DNA of 64,000 nucleotides from Certhia americana (Eukaryota > Chordata > Aves > Passeriformes > Certhiidae): contig CM031872.1 in NCBI GenBank assembly GCA_018697195.1, positions 9,121,995-9,185,994 on the forward strand. The letters run 5' to 3'. The first letter of the stretch is position 1, and each line of letters starts with the position of its first letter. The notes beneath the pieces are model-generated. The model was given only the letters and a program-made list of their open reading frames with translations. It was not told where the DNA came from and searched no databases. A program made the position numbers and the translations under genes. Below are positions 35,061 to 47,330 of the stretch, piece after piece.

Positions 35061-37469
35061 CAGGAAAGGGTTAAGGTGGGGCTGTGCTGGGTTAGGTAAT
35101 GCACACACACCAAGCGAAATGAGGGGCTTCAAAGCGCTGCTGACCTTGCTGCTGTTGAAATCAAAGATATCGCAGTTCCACTGTGAAAACGCAGCCCCAT
35201 CCTAAGAAACAGGATCCTCCCGAGTCCCTGTCAGGGTGTTTCCTGGTGTGTGGGGTGGCTCATGTTTTCACAGGAGCGAGATGTTGACTCTTTAGTGGCT
35301 GGGAGCTGAGAGGAACGGGATGAATGATCGGCAGCGGGAGCCAGAGTAAGAAGGCGTGACTGTTCTGAAGAGTGAAAGTTATCTGTATTTTGGTGTGGGG
35401 GTTTTTTTTGTTTTTGTTTTTGGTTGTTTTTTTTTTTTTTTTTTTTCTTTTCCACTTCTTGGTTGCATTTCCCTCTGTCTCTCTATTCCTCAGCCTGCCA
35501 ACAGGGAGCATGATCCCAACTTAATAAAGCTTCATATGTAAGGGAGTGCCTATGTTTTCCCAACTTCAGTCCTTGATGAACATAAAACTGCAGCAGAATC
35601 CAAAGGGAGAGAAAAGCCAAAATCAGCACGGTGGAGCTCACTTAAAGCCACAGCTTTTGCATGTAAGACACTGAGAAACATCTGTGTCAGGCTCCAATAA
35701 TTGGGCAATTATAAAGATATGTAATTGACACTGCATAGGTCTAGTCCCTCTACGGAGTTAAAGAATATATGTTGACTTTGGGGAATTGTTTCCTTCTGAA
35801 GTTTTGGAGTCTGATATTGGTTTAATAAACTTCAGGTAGAATTGGTGAGCTGGGTCCTATCTCCAGAGCTGGGTGTCCTGGGAACTTGAGGATGTTTCCA
35901 ATAGAGAGTTTACTCCAAGTTTCACTGGCGTTAAAACAGTAGGCAGGTGGATAGCGTGGCATTTTCAAAAGCCTGTTGTCTTTCAATTGTGTGAATTTTC
36001 TAGTTGTGAGTTGTAATGAAAAACTACAATGAAGGATTAAGGCAAATGTAAAACTTGTAGTTCTGTTGTTTAATTAGTGCTGGCATGTGTAAGGTCCCAG
36101 GGTGGGTGCTGGCCATGGTGGGCAGAGTGGAGGGACAGGAGCTGGCAGACCTGCACAGATGTTCCTGCAAGGTGACAAGTCTGTGAAACAACATTGCTGA
36201 AGGGTGGGGGAAGCCGTGAGGGTTTGGCTTCCCTATGGATGGGTTCAAATGATTATCCACTTCATGACTATGGATCTGGACATGGCTTGACTCATAGGTC
36301 ACTGAACAAAATACCCTCACAGCTTGTCATTTACTAAATATTTGCATTTGAACAGCACATTTCCTTCAGCCAGTGGAAGCTGGGGGCACGAATCACAAAC
36401 TGATTTTTCTTTGTGTAACATTTCCAATTTAATCTGGGCTCATTCTTTTGACCAGCTACACTCTAGAGTCAGAACAGAACCGTTAGAAGAAAGTTGGTTG
36501 CTATTTTTTTTTTCCCTTAAAACACTTATATGTAGGCTGCTCTAATTAATTAAATGCTAATAAAACAGTGAGGGCAATTTGACCCTGTGTGCTTGAAGGA
36601 TGGCAAGTTTAGACTCCTAAATGACTTATGGCTGTCTCCTGTAGGCACAGAGTTGTGTCCCAGGCTGAGTTTACCTCTCCAAGCCTCATTTCAGCCTGAT
36701 TTATTTCAAGGCAGCCTGTTTCAGTTACAAAAACTCACGTGAGGCAGCAAGCAAGCAGCGAGGATGGTGTTTGGAGAGAGAGCAGGAGCAGGGCTGTCCT
36801 CAGGGACTCGTGGAGATGTCTGGAGGAGTGCAGAGCAAAGCTGTGCAGGGCGGGCGCGGTGCTGGGGGCGAGGGGAAGCCCTTGGAGAGCCTTCGCACGC
36901 AAAGCCATCGCCAAAGCCAGCCCTGGGCGGGGTTGGAGCATCCTGGGAATCAGGCTGGAGCTGCTCTCCAGGCCCCCACTCCCACCCTACGTGGTGCCAG
37001 GAGGGGGTGGTAGGTGGCCAAGGGGTGCTGAGGCTGTGGCTGCACTGAGCACAGGTGTCCCCTGTCAGCCCCAGCCACACGTGGCACGGGGAGGGATGAG
37101 CTTAAATCCCAAATCCCAGAGGGTCTCACTATTGCTGGCTCCCTGAGAACCCTAACCCAGCCCCTCCACACAGGTGGGTGTCACTTTCCAGTGCTGAACA
37201 GGACAGGTCTCTGCTTGCACTGCTGACCCAGCTTCATGATCTTTGAGTCCACTCACCTTTGCCAGGGGTGTCAGAGATCCTTGGCTGAGCACACTGAACA
37301 GCAGAGACCCAGCTGCCAGTGACACCTGGCTGCTCACTGGGGCCTGACTCAGCTCACAGGCAGCCAGCTGAGGGGAGCAGGGAGTTTTGGTGGAGAATTG
37401 CCTTCTTTGGAGTCTGGGTCTGTCGTAAGAGAGGTGAAGCCACAATGCATCCAGGAGCACCTTTCACTC

Positions 37470-38092
37470 AAAAGTGTTTCATGCCTTGGCAGCCCAGAAA
37501 GCCAGTTGTGTCCTGGGGTGTGTCAGCAGGAGTCTGGACAGCAGGGCAGGGGGGATTCTGCCCCTGTGCTCAGGTGAGACCCCACCTGCAGAGCTGCCCC
37601 AGCCCTGGCACAGCACTGGGAGGAGCTGGAGCTGCTGGAGAGTCCAGAGGAGGCACCAGGGGGATCAGAGGGATGGAGCAGCTCTGCTGGGAGGAAAGGC
37701 TGGCACAGCTGGGATTGTTCACCTGGAGAGGAGAAGCTCTCTCTTGGGGTGACCTCAGTGTGGCCTTGCAGGGCCTGAAGAGGTTCTACAAGAGAGCTGG
37801 ACAGGGACTTCTGACAAAGGCCTGGAGTGGCAGGACAGGAGGGAATGGCTTCATACTGACAGAGACTGGGTTTGGATCAGATATTAGGAAGAAGTTCTTC
37901 CCTGTGAGAGTGGGCAGGCCCTGGCACAGGATGCCCAGAGTAGCTGGGGCTGCCCCTGGATCCTTGGAAATGTTCCAGACCAGGCTGGACAGGGCTTGGA
38001 GCAGCCTGGGACAGTGGGAGGTGTCCCTGCTCATGTCAGGGGTGGGATGGGATGACTTTTAAAGGTCCCTTCCAACCCAAACCATTCTATGA
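37470..38092 (+). mobile_element. CR1 LINE, longest copy in the window (about 620 bp)
   Basis: Sense CR1 in intron 1, co-directional with PAPPA. It begins near GCAGCCCAGAAAGCCAG and continues with TTCTGCCCCTGTGCTCAGGT, GGAGCTGGAGCTGCTGGAGA, GATATTAGGAAGAAGTTCTT and the terminus TCCAACCCAAACCATTCTAT. The upstream part corresponds to the 3' end of the reverse-transcriptase ORF and is degenerate. A 247-codon open frame across it is partly relic LINE sequence and is not a host gene. Confidence 0.92.
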
Positions 38093-41000
38093 AAAATACT
38101 GTAGAACCAACAGGGTTTAGGTGCTCTCAAGGCCACAAGATTAACCAAGTGCTTTGACATTGGATTTTCATGCTGGCCTGAGCCAGGAAAATAAAAAAAG
38201 CCAAAGTATAGTGTCTTTTTTTTTCAAAAAGATATATTGAAAAAAACCAAAAATAAACCCTTCCATGACTGGGGTCAGCTGAAATGCTCCCATATAATAG
38301 TTTTGCTTCTAATTTTATCTGTTGCTTTTTCAGCTCCTTTTTTCTTTTCTCCAATAGAAATTACAGCAGCAGAAGCAAAGAAGGGACCACCTGGGTTGCC
38401 AAATTCAGTCCCCTGCAGAGTCAGGGATATAACAGCAGATAATTAGTCCAAACATTCACAGAAAATCCACTTTGTAGGTTCTGATATAGCACAGACCACG
38501 GAAGATTTTCCAGTGCTCTACTATAAACCAAAGCTCTTTAGCTAAGACTGAGAGTCACCATTTTAATGTAAGACAGGAAAAGAGAAGGACAGATCGACAA
38601 CATCTTAAGTACCTAAAATCCAAAACATTGGTTTAGAAAACTGTTAAGTATGAGAAAGAAAAACATTGGCTGGTAAAAGGTATCAGCTTTCTTATTTTCA
38701 GAGAGTTAAAATGAATCAGGTGTTTTGACAGTTATGAAACTTCTATTGAAATTTTAAGTTGGACTATTTGCCAAAACTGATCCTTTCCCACAGATAGTCT
38801 GTTTTGATTAATTTCCCCTTTTCCTGAGAAAAATATTTTATCAAACATTTCCCACCCTTCTCTGGTCTTAGCCTGTGTGGCAGTTCCTACATCCCGTTGT
38901 TGTAGGAATGAATGCTGGATTGCTTTTTTGTTTCTTCACATATTCCAGATGATTGAGAAAATGCATCAGAAAATACTTGTTTGATCAAAATCCTCTATGT
39001 TGTTTCTCTCAAGTGTATCAGCAAGTCTAATATAATCTTTTTCTTCATTTACCCTCAGTGCTACCAATTTTTTTCATCTAGTACTGTTTACATGGGCAGT
39101 ATATATCAATCTTCCTATTTCATATATGCAAAATATTTTGGACTGTTCTAGTTCCTGGGTTCTGGGCATTTGCTTCATGCATTGTTCTGGGCACAGTTGC
39201 TGTGCTGTGCATTTTGTTTCTTTGTTTTCCAAAAAAAGAGGTTTCTGAAGATGAAGATGTACATTTTCCCTGACCTCACCCTTCAATTGCTCTGTGCCCA
39301 TTTCCTCACCTGGGCGTTGCTGACACCTGGATATGACTCTTGATTTTATTTCACCTTTCTGCAGAGAAGGAATACTTGATTGTTGTGCTATTTTCTGTCT
39401 CTCCACATTTCTCTTCATTTTCTCTGCTGTGAGCATGCATGAACACACACACACCATTTCCAAAGAACCTTTGATTTTCTTCCCAGATCAATAGAGCATT
39501 TAAACTCCAATGATCAAGGAGGAGCAGCTTGTTTATTTCCCCACATATTCTGACACAAGTGGCACATCTTGTAAACTGCTTTGATTTGATGTTAGTGCCT
39601 ACTATAAAGTTTACTCTCCCCAAAGCCATCCATGAAGTTAAAGTACTCTCACTCTGAGCAGGAGCAGAGCAGAACTCAAAAAGGCACGGCAAAAAGAGAA
39701 CTGGAGTAAATATCTTAGCACAGAAATTTGCTTTCTGCTTTCCTCGTTGACAGTGATCAGAACAATTTGGGGACTGTTGAGTATCCATAAGTTTGGCAGC
39801 ACTAAGTGAGGGTACATTGTTAATATATATTGTCATAGTTAAAAGGGAACAAATATGAATACAGGTCAATTATCCCTTGGCAGAATGGGGCTGGATTTGT
39901 GGCTACACAGGAAGCATGGACTTGATCCTAAGCCTGGTCAAGATCATGAAAAATACCATTGAGCTTGGCTGAGTCTGGCAAAAACTGTGATTTCAGAGAG
40001 TTTTCCACACCTCTTCTCTACAGCCTGGGCCTGTCTGTGGTCCTTGCTTCAGTATCCTTTATTTTCCAGACTTTTTTTTTTGCTTTGGACAAGAGAGAAG
40101 AAAAACTGTGAAGCCCTAACATCAAAATGAAGGGATCGTATTTATTTGGTTTTGCTATACTCCAAATCTCAAATTGGCCTCTGTCTCTTTCAACCTTTCT
40201 TCTCTTTTCCTCCTTAATTTTTCCCTTTTTTTCTTTTTTTTTTTTTTTTTTTAAACGTTACAATCTCCCCTATTCCAAACCCACTCTCCCAATTTTCTGT
40301 TCTGCAGGCTGATGTAACTGTGTGGCTTTCCCGTCCAATCCCTCCACCCTCTCTTATCACCATCCTAGCCTCAGTTTTTTTCCCCTACTATCTGGTGTCC
40401 TTGATTCCCCTGCTTTCCCTCCTTCCTGCTCTGCACAGTCGCTGCTCTCCTGCTCCTCTCCCTGTCGTCTGTGCTGCGGGAGGGTGGCGTCCCCTCCCAG
40501 AGTGGCCACAGGTTGGTGGCTCTGGCCAGCTGGTGTTGGAAGCGCTGTGGGAACACAGGGTAAGCAGCTGGTGTGCTCGTGTGCTCAGCCAGGCTCAGGG
40601 GCTCGCCTATTTTCTGGGAATTATTGATATTGTTCTGTTTAATATCCATCCTTGCCGTGCACAAACAAGGAGCGAGCACTCGCTCTCACAGACAGGGAGT
40701 GAGGGGGAAGTGAAACTGAGAAGCATCTGGAGTTGGCCTGGTGAAGCAGCAGCTGAGAGATATGATACCAGCTCATGAAAGCAAAAAGAATTGCTGTGTT
40801 AGAGAAACAAACCACTCTGTTCTGTGCTGGGCACCTCCTGGGGCCTGGTGGGCTCTGGAGTCTTCCTTTTGGGTGACATTTAGTGGTTTTTTATCTCTTC
40901 TCCTTCCTCCCCTCTGTCGTGTTTTTCCTCCTTTTCCTTATCTAATTTATTGTCACCCTGTTTGCTTTAAATCACTTTCCCATATGGATTTCTCTCTTCT

Positions 41001-42626
41001 GACCCATCTTCCCCTGCCTCATCTGATTCCCAGGAGTCTTCTGTCGTCATGGAATTGGGAGAAGAGCAGCCCTGTTCCTGACACAGAGCATCAGCTGCAG
41101 GCTCCTTTCCTCTTTCGTTTGCTTCCTTGTCTGTTCTCTGCTGTTAGTGTTGGAAACATATTCATAAAGATCATCCACTGGATTGAGGAAACAGATTTTA
41201 TCACCATTATTTTGTTTGTTTTATTTAAGACAAGGAAAGAAATGGAAAGGAAGAGCCTTTGCTGTTACCAGTGCTACTTAGTTTTGAATGGAGTTCTTTT
41301 TTTTTTTTTTTCCTGAACTAATGTATCCTAGTGCTATATTTTTCTTTATCATTTCAGCAAGATTTCGATTTTACAGTCTTGAACTTGCCACAAAACATCC
41401 TGCTGCTGATGGTGATAAATCTTAGGTGTGAGAGAATACATCCCTTAAAATCAAGGAAGTTGAGGAATGGAGGGATGCTCTGATTTGTCCTGGATGTGGC
41501 AGTGGACTGGTGACAAAGTCAGCAATCAAGCCCTCCAGCAGCCCCTTTGTTACTTTTTTAGATTGTCTTTTAGGGATGATGATAGTTATTCGTCAGCTGA
41601 GATTTTTCTCCATGTGAAGTCACATGCCCTAATTCCTGTAGGATTCCTGTTTCCTTGTAGCTGTTGATGGTTCTTCAGTGGATGATGGCAATACTGAGCC
41701 AGTGGTGGTGGAGTCTGTCACCTTCCAGGTGACACCCTGCTGGTGACAACACAAGGGCTGGGGGAAGAAGGCATTTGTGGCATGAGCTCTTTGGAGATGG
41801 CAGAAAATCAGATGGTCTGGAATTCATATCTCTGAGCCAGACACGCTGACGATGGTTGGATCCACACAAATTATTGTATTTCTCAGATGGAACAGTGTGT
41901 GCAGCCCACAATGGGAGAGAAAAACAAATATCAGCAAAGCCTCTTAGTTTGGAGAACTACTATTTAAATTGGAACACTTTGATATTTTTTATCTGTCTGC
42001 ACATTGATTATTGTATTGACTTGCTGAAATGGCTTGTGAAACATGGAAGTTGTAACTGCTTATCTTCTTAGGAAGTGCTGAAAATCAGCCTCTGTATGCC
42101 TCAGGGTATTAAATTAAGGACAAAAGCAACTTGTTTACCCTGTAGTCAAATCCAGACCAGGTGAGAGGTTGCAGAAAGGGTCCCAGAGGATTTCTGGGAG
42201 CGATCACCACCCAGTGCACACCCTCATGGCTGAACAACCAATATTTCTGTCTGGCGCACCACCAGGGAAGCTGTGCCTCCAATCCACGGGAAATTGTTCT
42301 GCATGCAGCAGCATCTGTGCTTGTAAAGTCTGAGGTGCTAAAGTTGAAATCTGGAGCTTGCATTACTACTGTCTTACGTGTCATCTGTCTTGTGGATAAA
42401 CAGAGCAGCCTCTCCGAGGTCCAAACAGCACCTTTCAGCAGTGATAATTTAATGAGAATTATTTTCAGCGTAAACTAGACAAGAATTGGAAGCCTCCTGT
42501 GCTGTAGCTTGTGAATGGAGATGTTCAGGGAGAAAAGGAGTACTGGGAGAAAAAGCAAATGTTAACTAAATGCATTACACACACAGTTTTGAAACATACT
42601 TGGCAGAGGGAAGGGCAAGCAATACA

Positions 42627-42690
42627 AGCCAGACTCTGCTGTTGTACACACCAGTGTAAACCTAGAGTAACTCCTTTGGGAAGGAAATTG
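42627..42690. mobile_element. Possible ancient MITE fragment
   Basis: CCAGACTCTGCTGTTGTACA and ACCAGTGTAAACCTAGAGTA followed by ACTCCTTTG resemble one arm of an old palindromic DNA element found across reptiles and birds (core: ACACCAGTGTAAATC, GAGTAACTCC). The mirror arm is not obvious. Confidence 0.4.
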
Positions 42691-43450
42691 GTGTGGGGAG
42701 GCTGCTCCAGACCTGTGAATGTGTAGAATTTGGGGCAGAGACAGAGGGCATGCAATGGGGAAAGTGACCAAGCTGAGAGGTGGATGTTGTGGAGAACAGC
42801 CTCCAACCACCGTCACCGCAGTCGGTGGTTTTATTTGGGTGTGTAATGGTTATGGTGATGCAGTGGGAAACATTGGTACAATGTGGGGTTGTTTTTTGCT
42901 TTTTGAAGTATTTTCTGCATATACCTATATCGTAATCCCTCCAGACTGTGGAACTGGGCCATGTACCAGTGTTACAGTGAGCCCTTTGTGTTTCCGGCAA
43001 CAAACACTCCTGAACTCTGCTCTCCAGGCTTGTGGCCTAAACTCCTTCACCCCCGCCCGTACTGTCCCATCTCCAGCAATAATATTCCCTCCTCTGTTTA
43101 TAAACAAACACCCTCAGAGGAAGTTCACAGGAAGAAAAGTTAGTTAGTGAAAATCAACCACGCACCCAGGCCCGGGCTGTGGGTTGGAGCCAGCAGGGTT
43201 GCTGGATGTTTCCTACCCTGCATCTGCTTGTAGGAGTTTCTTTGATGAGATGTTTGCCTGTCTGTCTAACTCTCCGTCTTCCTCATCTTTTCCAATCATT
43301 ATGGAAAATATAAAAGAAGTGGGGGAAAATTGTGGTCTCAATTTGTTTTGAAATCAGCACGGACAGCATTCGGGAACCCCGAGCAGGGAGGTTGACTTCA
43401 GTAACCCTGTAGATTTTCTTCTTGGTAAATCCACTGATTTTGTCTGTTTT

Positions 43451-43477
43451 GTTGTTGTTGTTGTTGTTGTTGTTGTT
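43451..43477. repeat. (GTT)9 microsatellite
   Basis: Nine uninterrupted GTT units in intron 1. Confidence 0.97.
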
Positions 43478-46400
43478 TTAACATCAAAATCTAGATTCTG
43501 GCTCCTGGCAATACTGTTGCTCTTGAGTTGCGCAAAGGCTATAAAAGAACTAAAATAGCCCAAAGGAAAATTGTCCACTATAGTCTGAGCACAGGGCTGA
43601 TGGTACATCTGGTGTTGCACACCATTCTCACAGAGCCACCCCTTCAGGAGGTAGGAGTGAGCAGGACCCAGGGGAGTGGGGGACACGGGTCTGTGGTCAT
43701 CGTGGGCAGGAGCAAAGCATGGCAGTGGTGCCAGCAGCAGGAAAACACAGAATGTTTTTTGACTTGTTCCAGAGATCCCACAAATCTATGATAGCACAGG
43801 GGCAACTGAATAAGTAGTCCATTTTCTTGTGGCTGCTCCTGGTTTGTGTCTTTAGCGTTGCACCTTAGTCTCAGGTACAGGGGGAGTGCATTAGGTGTTT
43901 GTTTCCTTCTGGGAGACAATTGGATTCTCTAACAAGTCTTTCTGGCCACTCCCAATGCACAGGAAGACCAGCAGATAGAGGAAAACTCTGGCAGTAGTGG
44001 AGGCAGCCTGGTCAGGACTGTGGTTCCTCACTTGGCCAGAGGTGGGGTGTCAATGCAGTGCTCATGTCACTGTTCCAGGCTTCCTCTCTTCCATAAAGAG
44101 CGTGTTTGGAATCTGGGGCTAAGGGAGCTTTTGCAGATAGAATAGATGTGGAAGTTGTTGTCCCACTTTTAGCTCTAAGAGCCTCAAAGTTTTAGGAGTG
44201 TACTACAAAATGTGTCCAGTGCTGGTAGAATCTCCATACCTTAAAATGGGATGGTTTAAAATAATTTTATTTTAAAGAATTTTAAATCTATTGCTTTTTG
44301 TTGAAAGAACAGTTTCTCTCTGAACGAATGTCTTCTGTCAGGTCTTATCTGCCAGGCTATTCCAGTGTGGTCTCTCCACCTCCCATCCCAATGGGGGAAA
44401 GACAATCAGAAGTGAGCATTTTGCCTTGCAGCATGGACAGAATTAATCAGCTGTTGCACGATCCCTTTGCCTGTGAGCAGGTTAAATAAAGGAGCAGGGT
44501 GGAGTGGTGGTAGAAATGGACCTGGTTTATACTGGTGAGCTTCCTCCAAGAATTCCAGCATAACTATCAACAGTTTCTCCTGAAGGAAAGTTGAGTGATT
44601 CATTCTTATGCTTTGAGGAGTTCTGAATTGTTGAAGAGCAGAAGAGGATCTTCTGCTGGGAAAGGCTGGAATTCCCCAAAGTCCTCTTGCTAGGGATGGT
44701 TTAATCAAACAGACTGTTTACATTCTGTGTCTCAGCAGAGGCAATGCTCAAACAGCAGTGGTCTTCAACTAGACACTGTAGCACTGGGGGTTTATTTTGT
44801 TTTAAACATCAGCATACCACCAGTTTTACTGGGAAATGGCCATCTGCAAACACCTGCAGGATCCATGGAACAGGCCACAGAGGGAAGCAACAGCAGCTGC
44901 ATCTCACAGAGGCAGAATGAGACAGCAAGGGGGCTGTGTTTCTTCTCCAGTGGTTTCTTCAGGGCTGGGATTTGGCAGCAAAGGTGGGCTGGGAGGACTT
45001 GCACTCCTGGAGGAAGAGACCTTGCAGCATGAGGAGGCTGAATGTTGGTCCAAACTCTTCTCTGAGCCTCAAACACTGATGGTAGAGGCAGAGAAGCAAA
45101 AGTCTCTTTGGCAAAACCTTGTGTTTTGCCTCACACTGTGAAGGCCAAACTGTTCCATGAACAGTTTCTGTGCTCTCAGACTTAAGAGGGCTCAGACTGA
45201 ATGAAATGGGAGTTATGTTTTCCATGAGAGAGAGGGAAGAAGGAAATGAGATTAGGACAGTTCGTCCTATCACTGCCCATCTCTCCACTCCTCAGGAGGA
45301 ACATCTTTTTGCACCTATATCAACAAACCAACAATTTATTGCGCTTCTTTATGTCTAAAATTGGCCATAAAGCTTGAGTCAAGATTTTAATTTGTGTTCA
45401 GATACTTTCTTTTTTTTTTTTTTTTTAATTCCTCTTTGGTGTACTCTGGAAGTGATGTATTTCCGCTCCCCATGCGCGGGATCTTCTGTGCCTCACTGAG
45501 GAGGATGCACGCAAGTAGGCAATGTGGCCAACATTCTTCCAAACCCCTGCAATCCAACCAGCTGTTCAGCAGGGCTGTTATTTATTGAGAACTGTCAATG
45601 TGTTCAACACATGCTGTCCTTTGCCCTGTCGAGCCAACAGCCTGGCTTTTATGGGTTTCTCTGACACTTGTCACACACTGGTGACAGGACCAGCTGGAAC
45701 AGGCACACGGGTTTCTGTGAACATTTTTCTAGAAGGACATTGCAACAAGATGTTCTATAAGGAAAGGAGAGACAGACACCAGTTGGCAGAGGAGAAAACA
45801 GAGGCTGTTGCAAAGGGTAGAGGTTTCTTTTTGGCTGGTGCTTTCGGAAAGAGAACAGAGATTTCCTTCAGTGGTAAATTAGATGCTTGGGGAGAAAGAA
45901 AGGGTGTTTGTTTCAGCAGTGATGCAACTCCTGTGTGAGAGGAGCAGACTCCCTCTCCTGCTAATTCCAGCTGCTGGTTCTCTGGCAGAGTGGAAATGCA
46001 CAGGTTGCTTTGGGGTTTTAGTTGCTGCTCTGCAATTGCTGTGAACTTCCTTCAGCTCTGTTCTTTCCATCTCCAAAGGTGGAATAATGGCTCTCAGCAG
46101 CCTGCAGAAAGATGCTGTTTGTAAGGGTGAGGAGATGTCATCAGTGCAGTGCCTCATGGACGAAGCTGTGAATGGCAAATATCACTCCTTTGCACCAGCA
46201 GGTTGGAGTGCTCAGCCAAGAAGCCTCATTGGCCAGGGTCGTGCTGAGTTCCTGTGCTGCTGTAAAGGGAAGACTGAGGTTGTGGAATGCCAAAGAGACA
46301 GAAAGACAGGGGACACATCTTGCCAATCTCCTACTTATCTATTTGTCCCGTCTTTTTTTCTCTTGGCTTGTGTAAGCTCGTATTCATGAGTATCACAGGT

Positions 46401-46499
46401 ATTTATTTTCCCCCACTGAAAAACAGAGCCATTGCCTGAACAGTGTGACTCTGGCCACATTCCCTCTATTCAGCACAATGCAATCTTGGCTCTTTACTA

Positions 46500-47330
46500 G
46501 TTAATATTTTCTGTCAACAACCTGCAAGAAAACAAAATCAGTGCTGATAAAATTTGCAGATGTTTGCAGAGTGCAGGGAGTGGTAAACAATGACCAAAAC
46601 AGGACTCTCAGTTGGGTGTTTTCAAAAGCTGAGAACATGCAAACTATGCATTAGAGTAAAGCCAAATGTGAAGTCATTCATATAGAGAGAGGGGCTGCAG
46701 GTCACACACAAAGGATGGATGGGGGAAAAGATCTTTCACCTGGAAGCTGAATGTGCAGCAGCAACTGCCTGTTGGAATAGATAAAGCATGGAAATGTGAG
46801 CTGCCAATGTGAGGCTGTGGCCAAAGGTTTGGAGTCATCGTTGGCTGGGTAAACAAGGAGATATTGAACAGGACTGGGGAGGTTGTGTTACCCCTGTAAT
46901 AACACTGGAGTAGCTGTAGCCAAAGCACTTTGTCCCATTCTGGTGTCTGCATTTTAAGAAGGATGTTGTATGGAAGAGGATTTAGAGAGAAAACAATTAG
47001 CGGTGACAATAATTATATGATTTGCAACAAGTCTGGAAGTGTTGGACTCAAGAAGATTAGGAGGTGACTTGATCACCATGATCTTTAAATGAATGTTTTG
47101 GGAACATTGAAGTGATAATTGTGGGTTGGAAATGAATACTAGAGGATATGAGTAAATCCAGTGGAACCAGTGGAGACTAAGCTACTTTAGAACAGAGTAT
47201 TTTAGCAGTGTTTTAGCCTTGAGACTAGTCAGTAATTGAAAAACCTTTCTGAGTAAAGTGGTGGAATGCCTTCCACCTTAGATTTCTATATAGAACTAAT
47301 TGTTTTTCCAAACTGCAAGGTCTTTAATGA
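46500..47330 (+). mobile_element. Ancient, degenerate CR1-like LINE
   Basis: The order of words matches the CR1 3' half in sense orientation though each is mutated: GCCAAATGTGAAGTCATTCA, a 'lanes' segment around 46,860-46,930, GTTGGACTCAAGAAGATTAG, GGAGGTGACTTGATCACCAT, AATACTAGAGGATATGAGTA and AAGTGGTGGAATGCCTTCCA. This fits an old CR1/L3-type copy rather than the young copies. Boundaries are approximate. Confidence 0.6.

Larger units (their letters stand above)
38093..46499. other. Intron 1, middle part, mostly unique
   Basis: Unique sequence with T runs (40,229-40,252; 41,299-41,312), the (GTT)9 repeat and the possible MITE at 42,627. No PAPPA exon. Open frames up to about 190 codons (for example 40,741-41,316) lack any recognisable protein feature. 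Confidence 0.6.

Noticed and set aside
37148..37158. Telomere-like AACCCTAACCC (also CCCTAACCC near 10,317)
   Set aside because: Fewer than two units and no array; chance.
37319..38062. 247-codon + strand frame
   Set aside because: Mostly a CR1 copy; relic retrotransposon sequence rather than a host gene.
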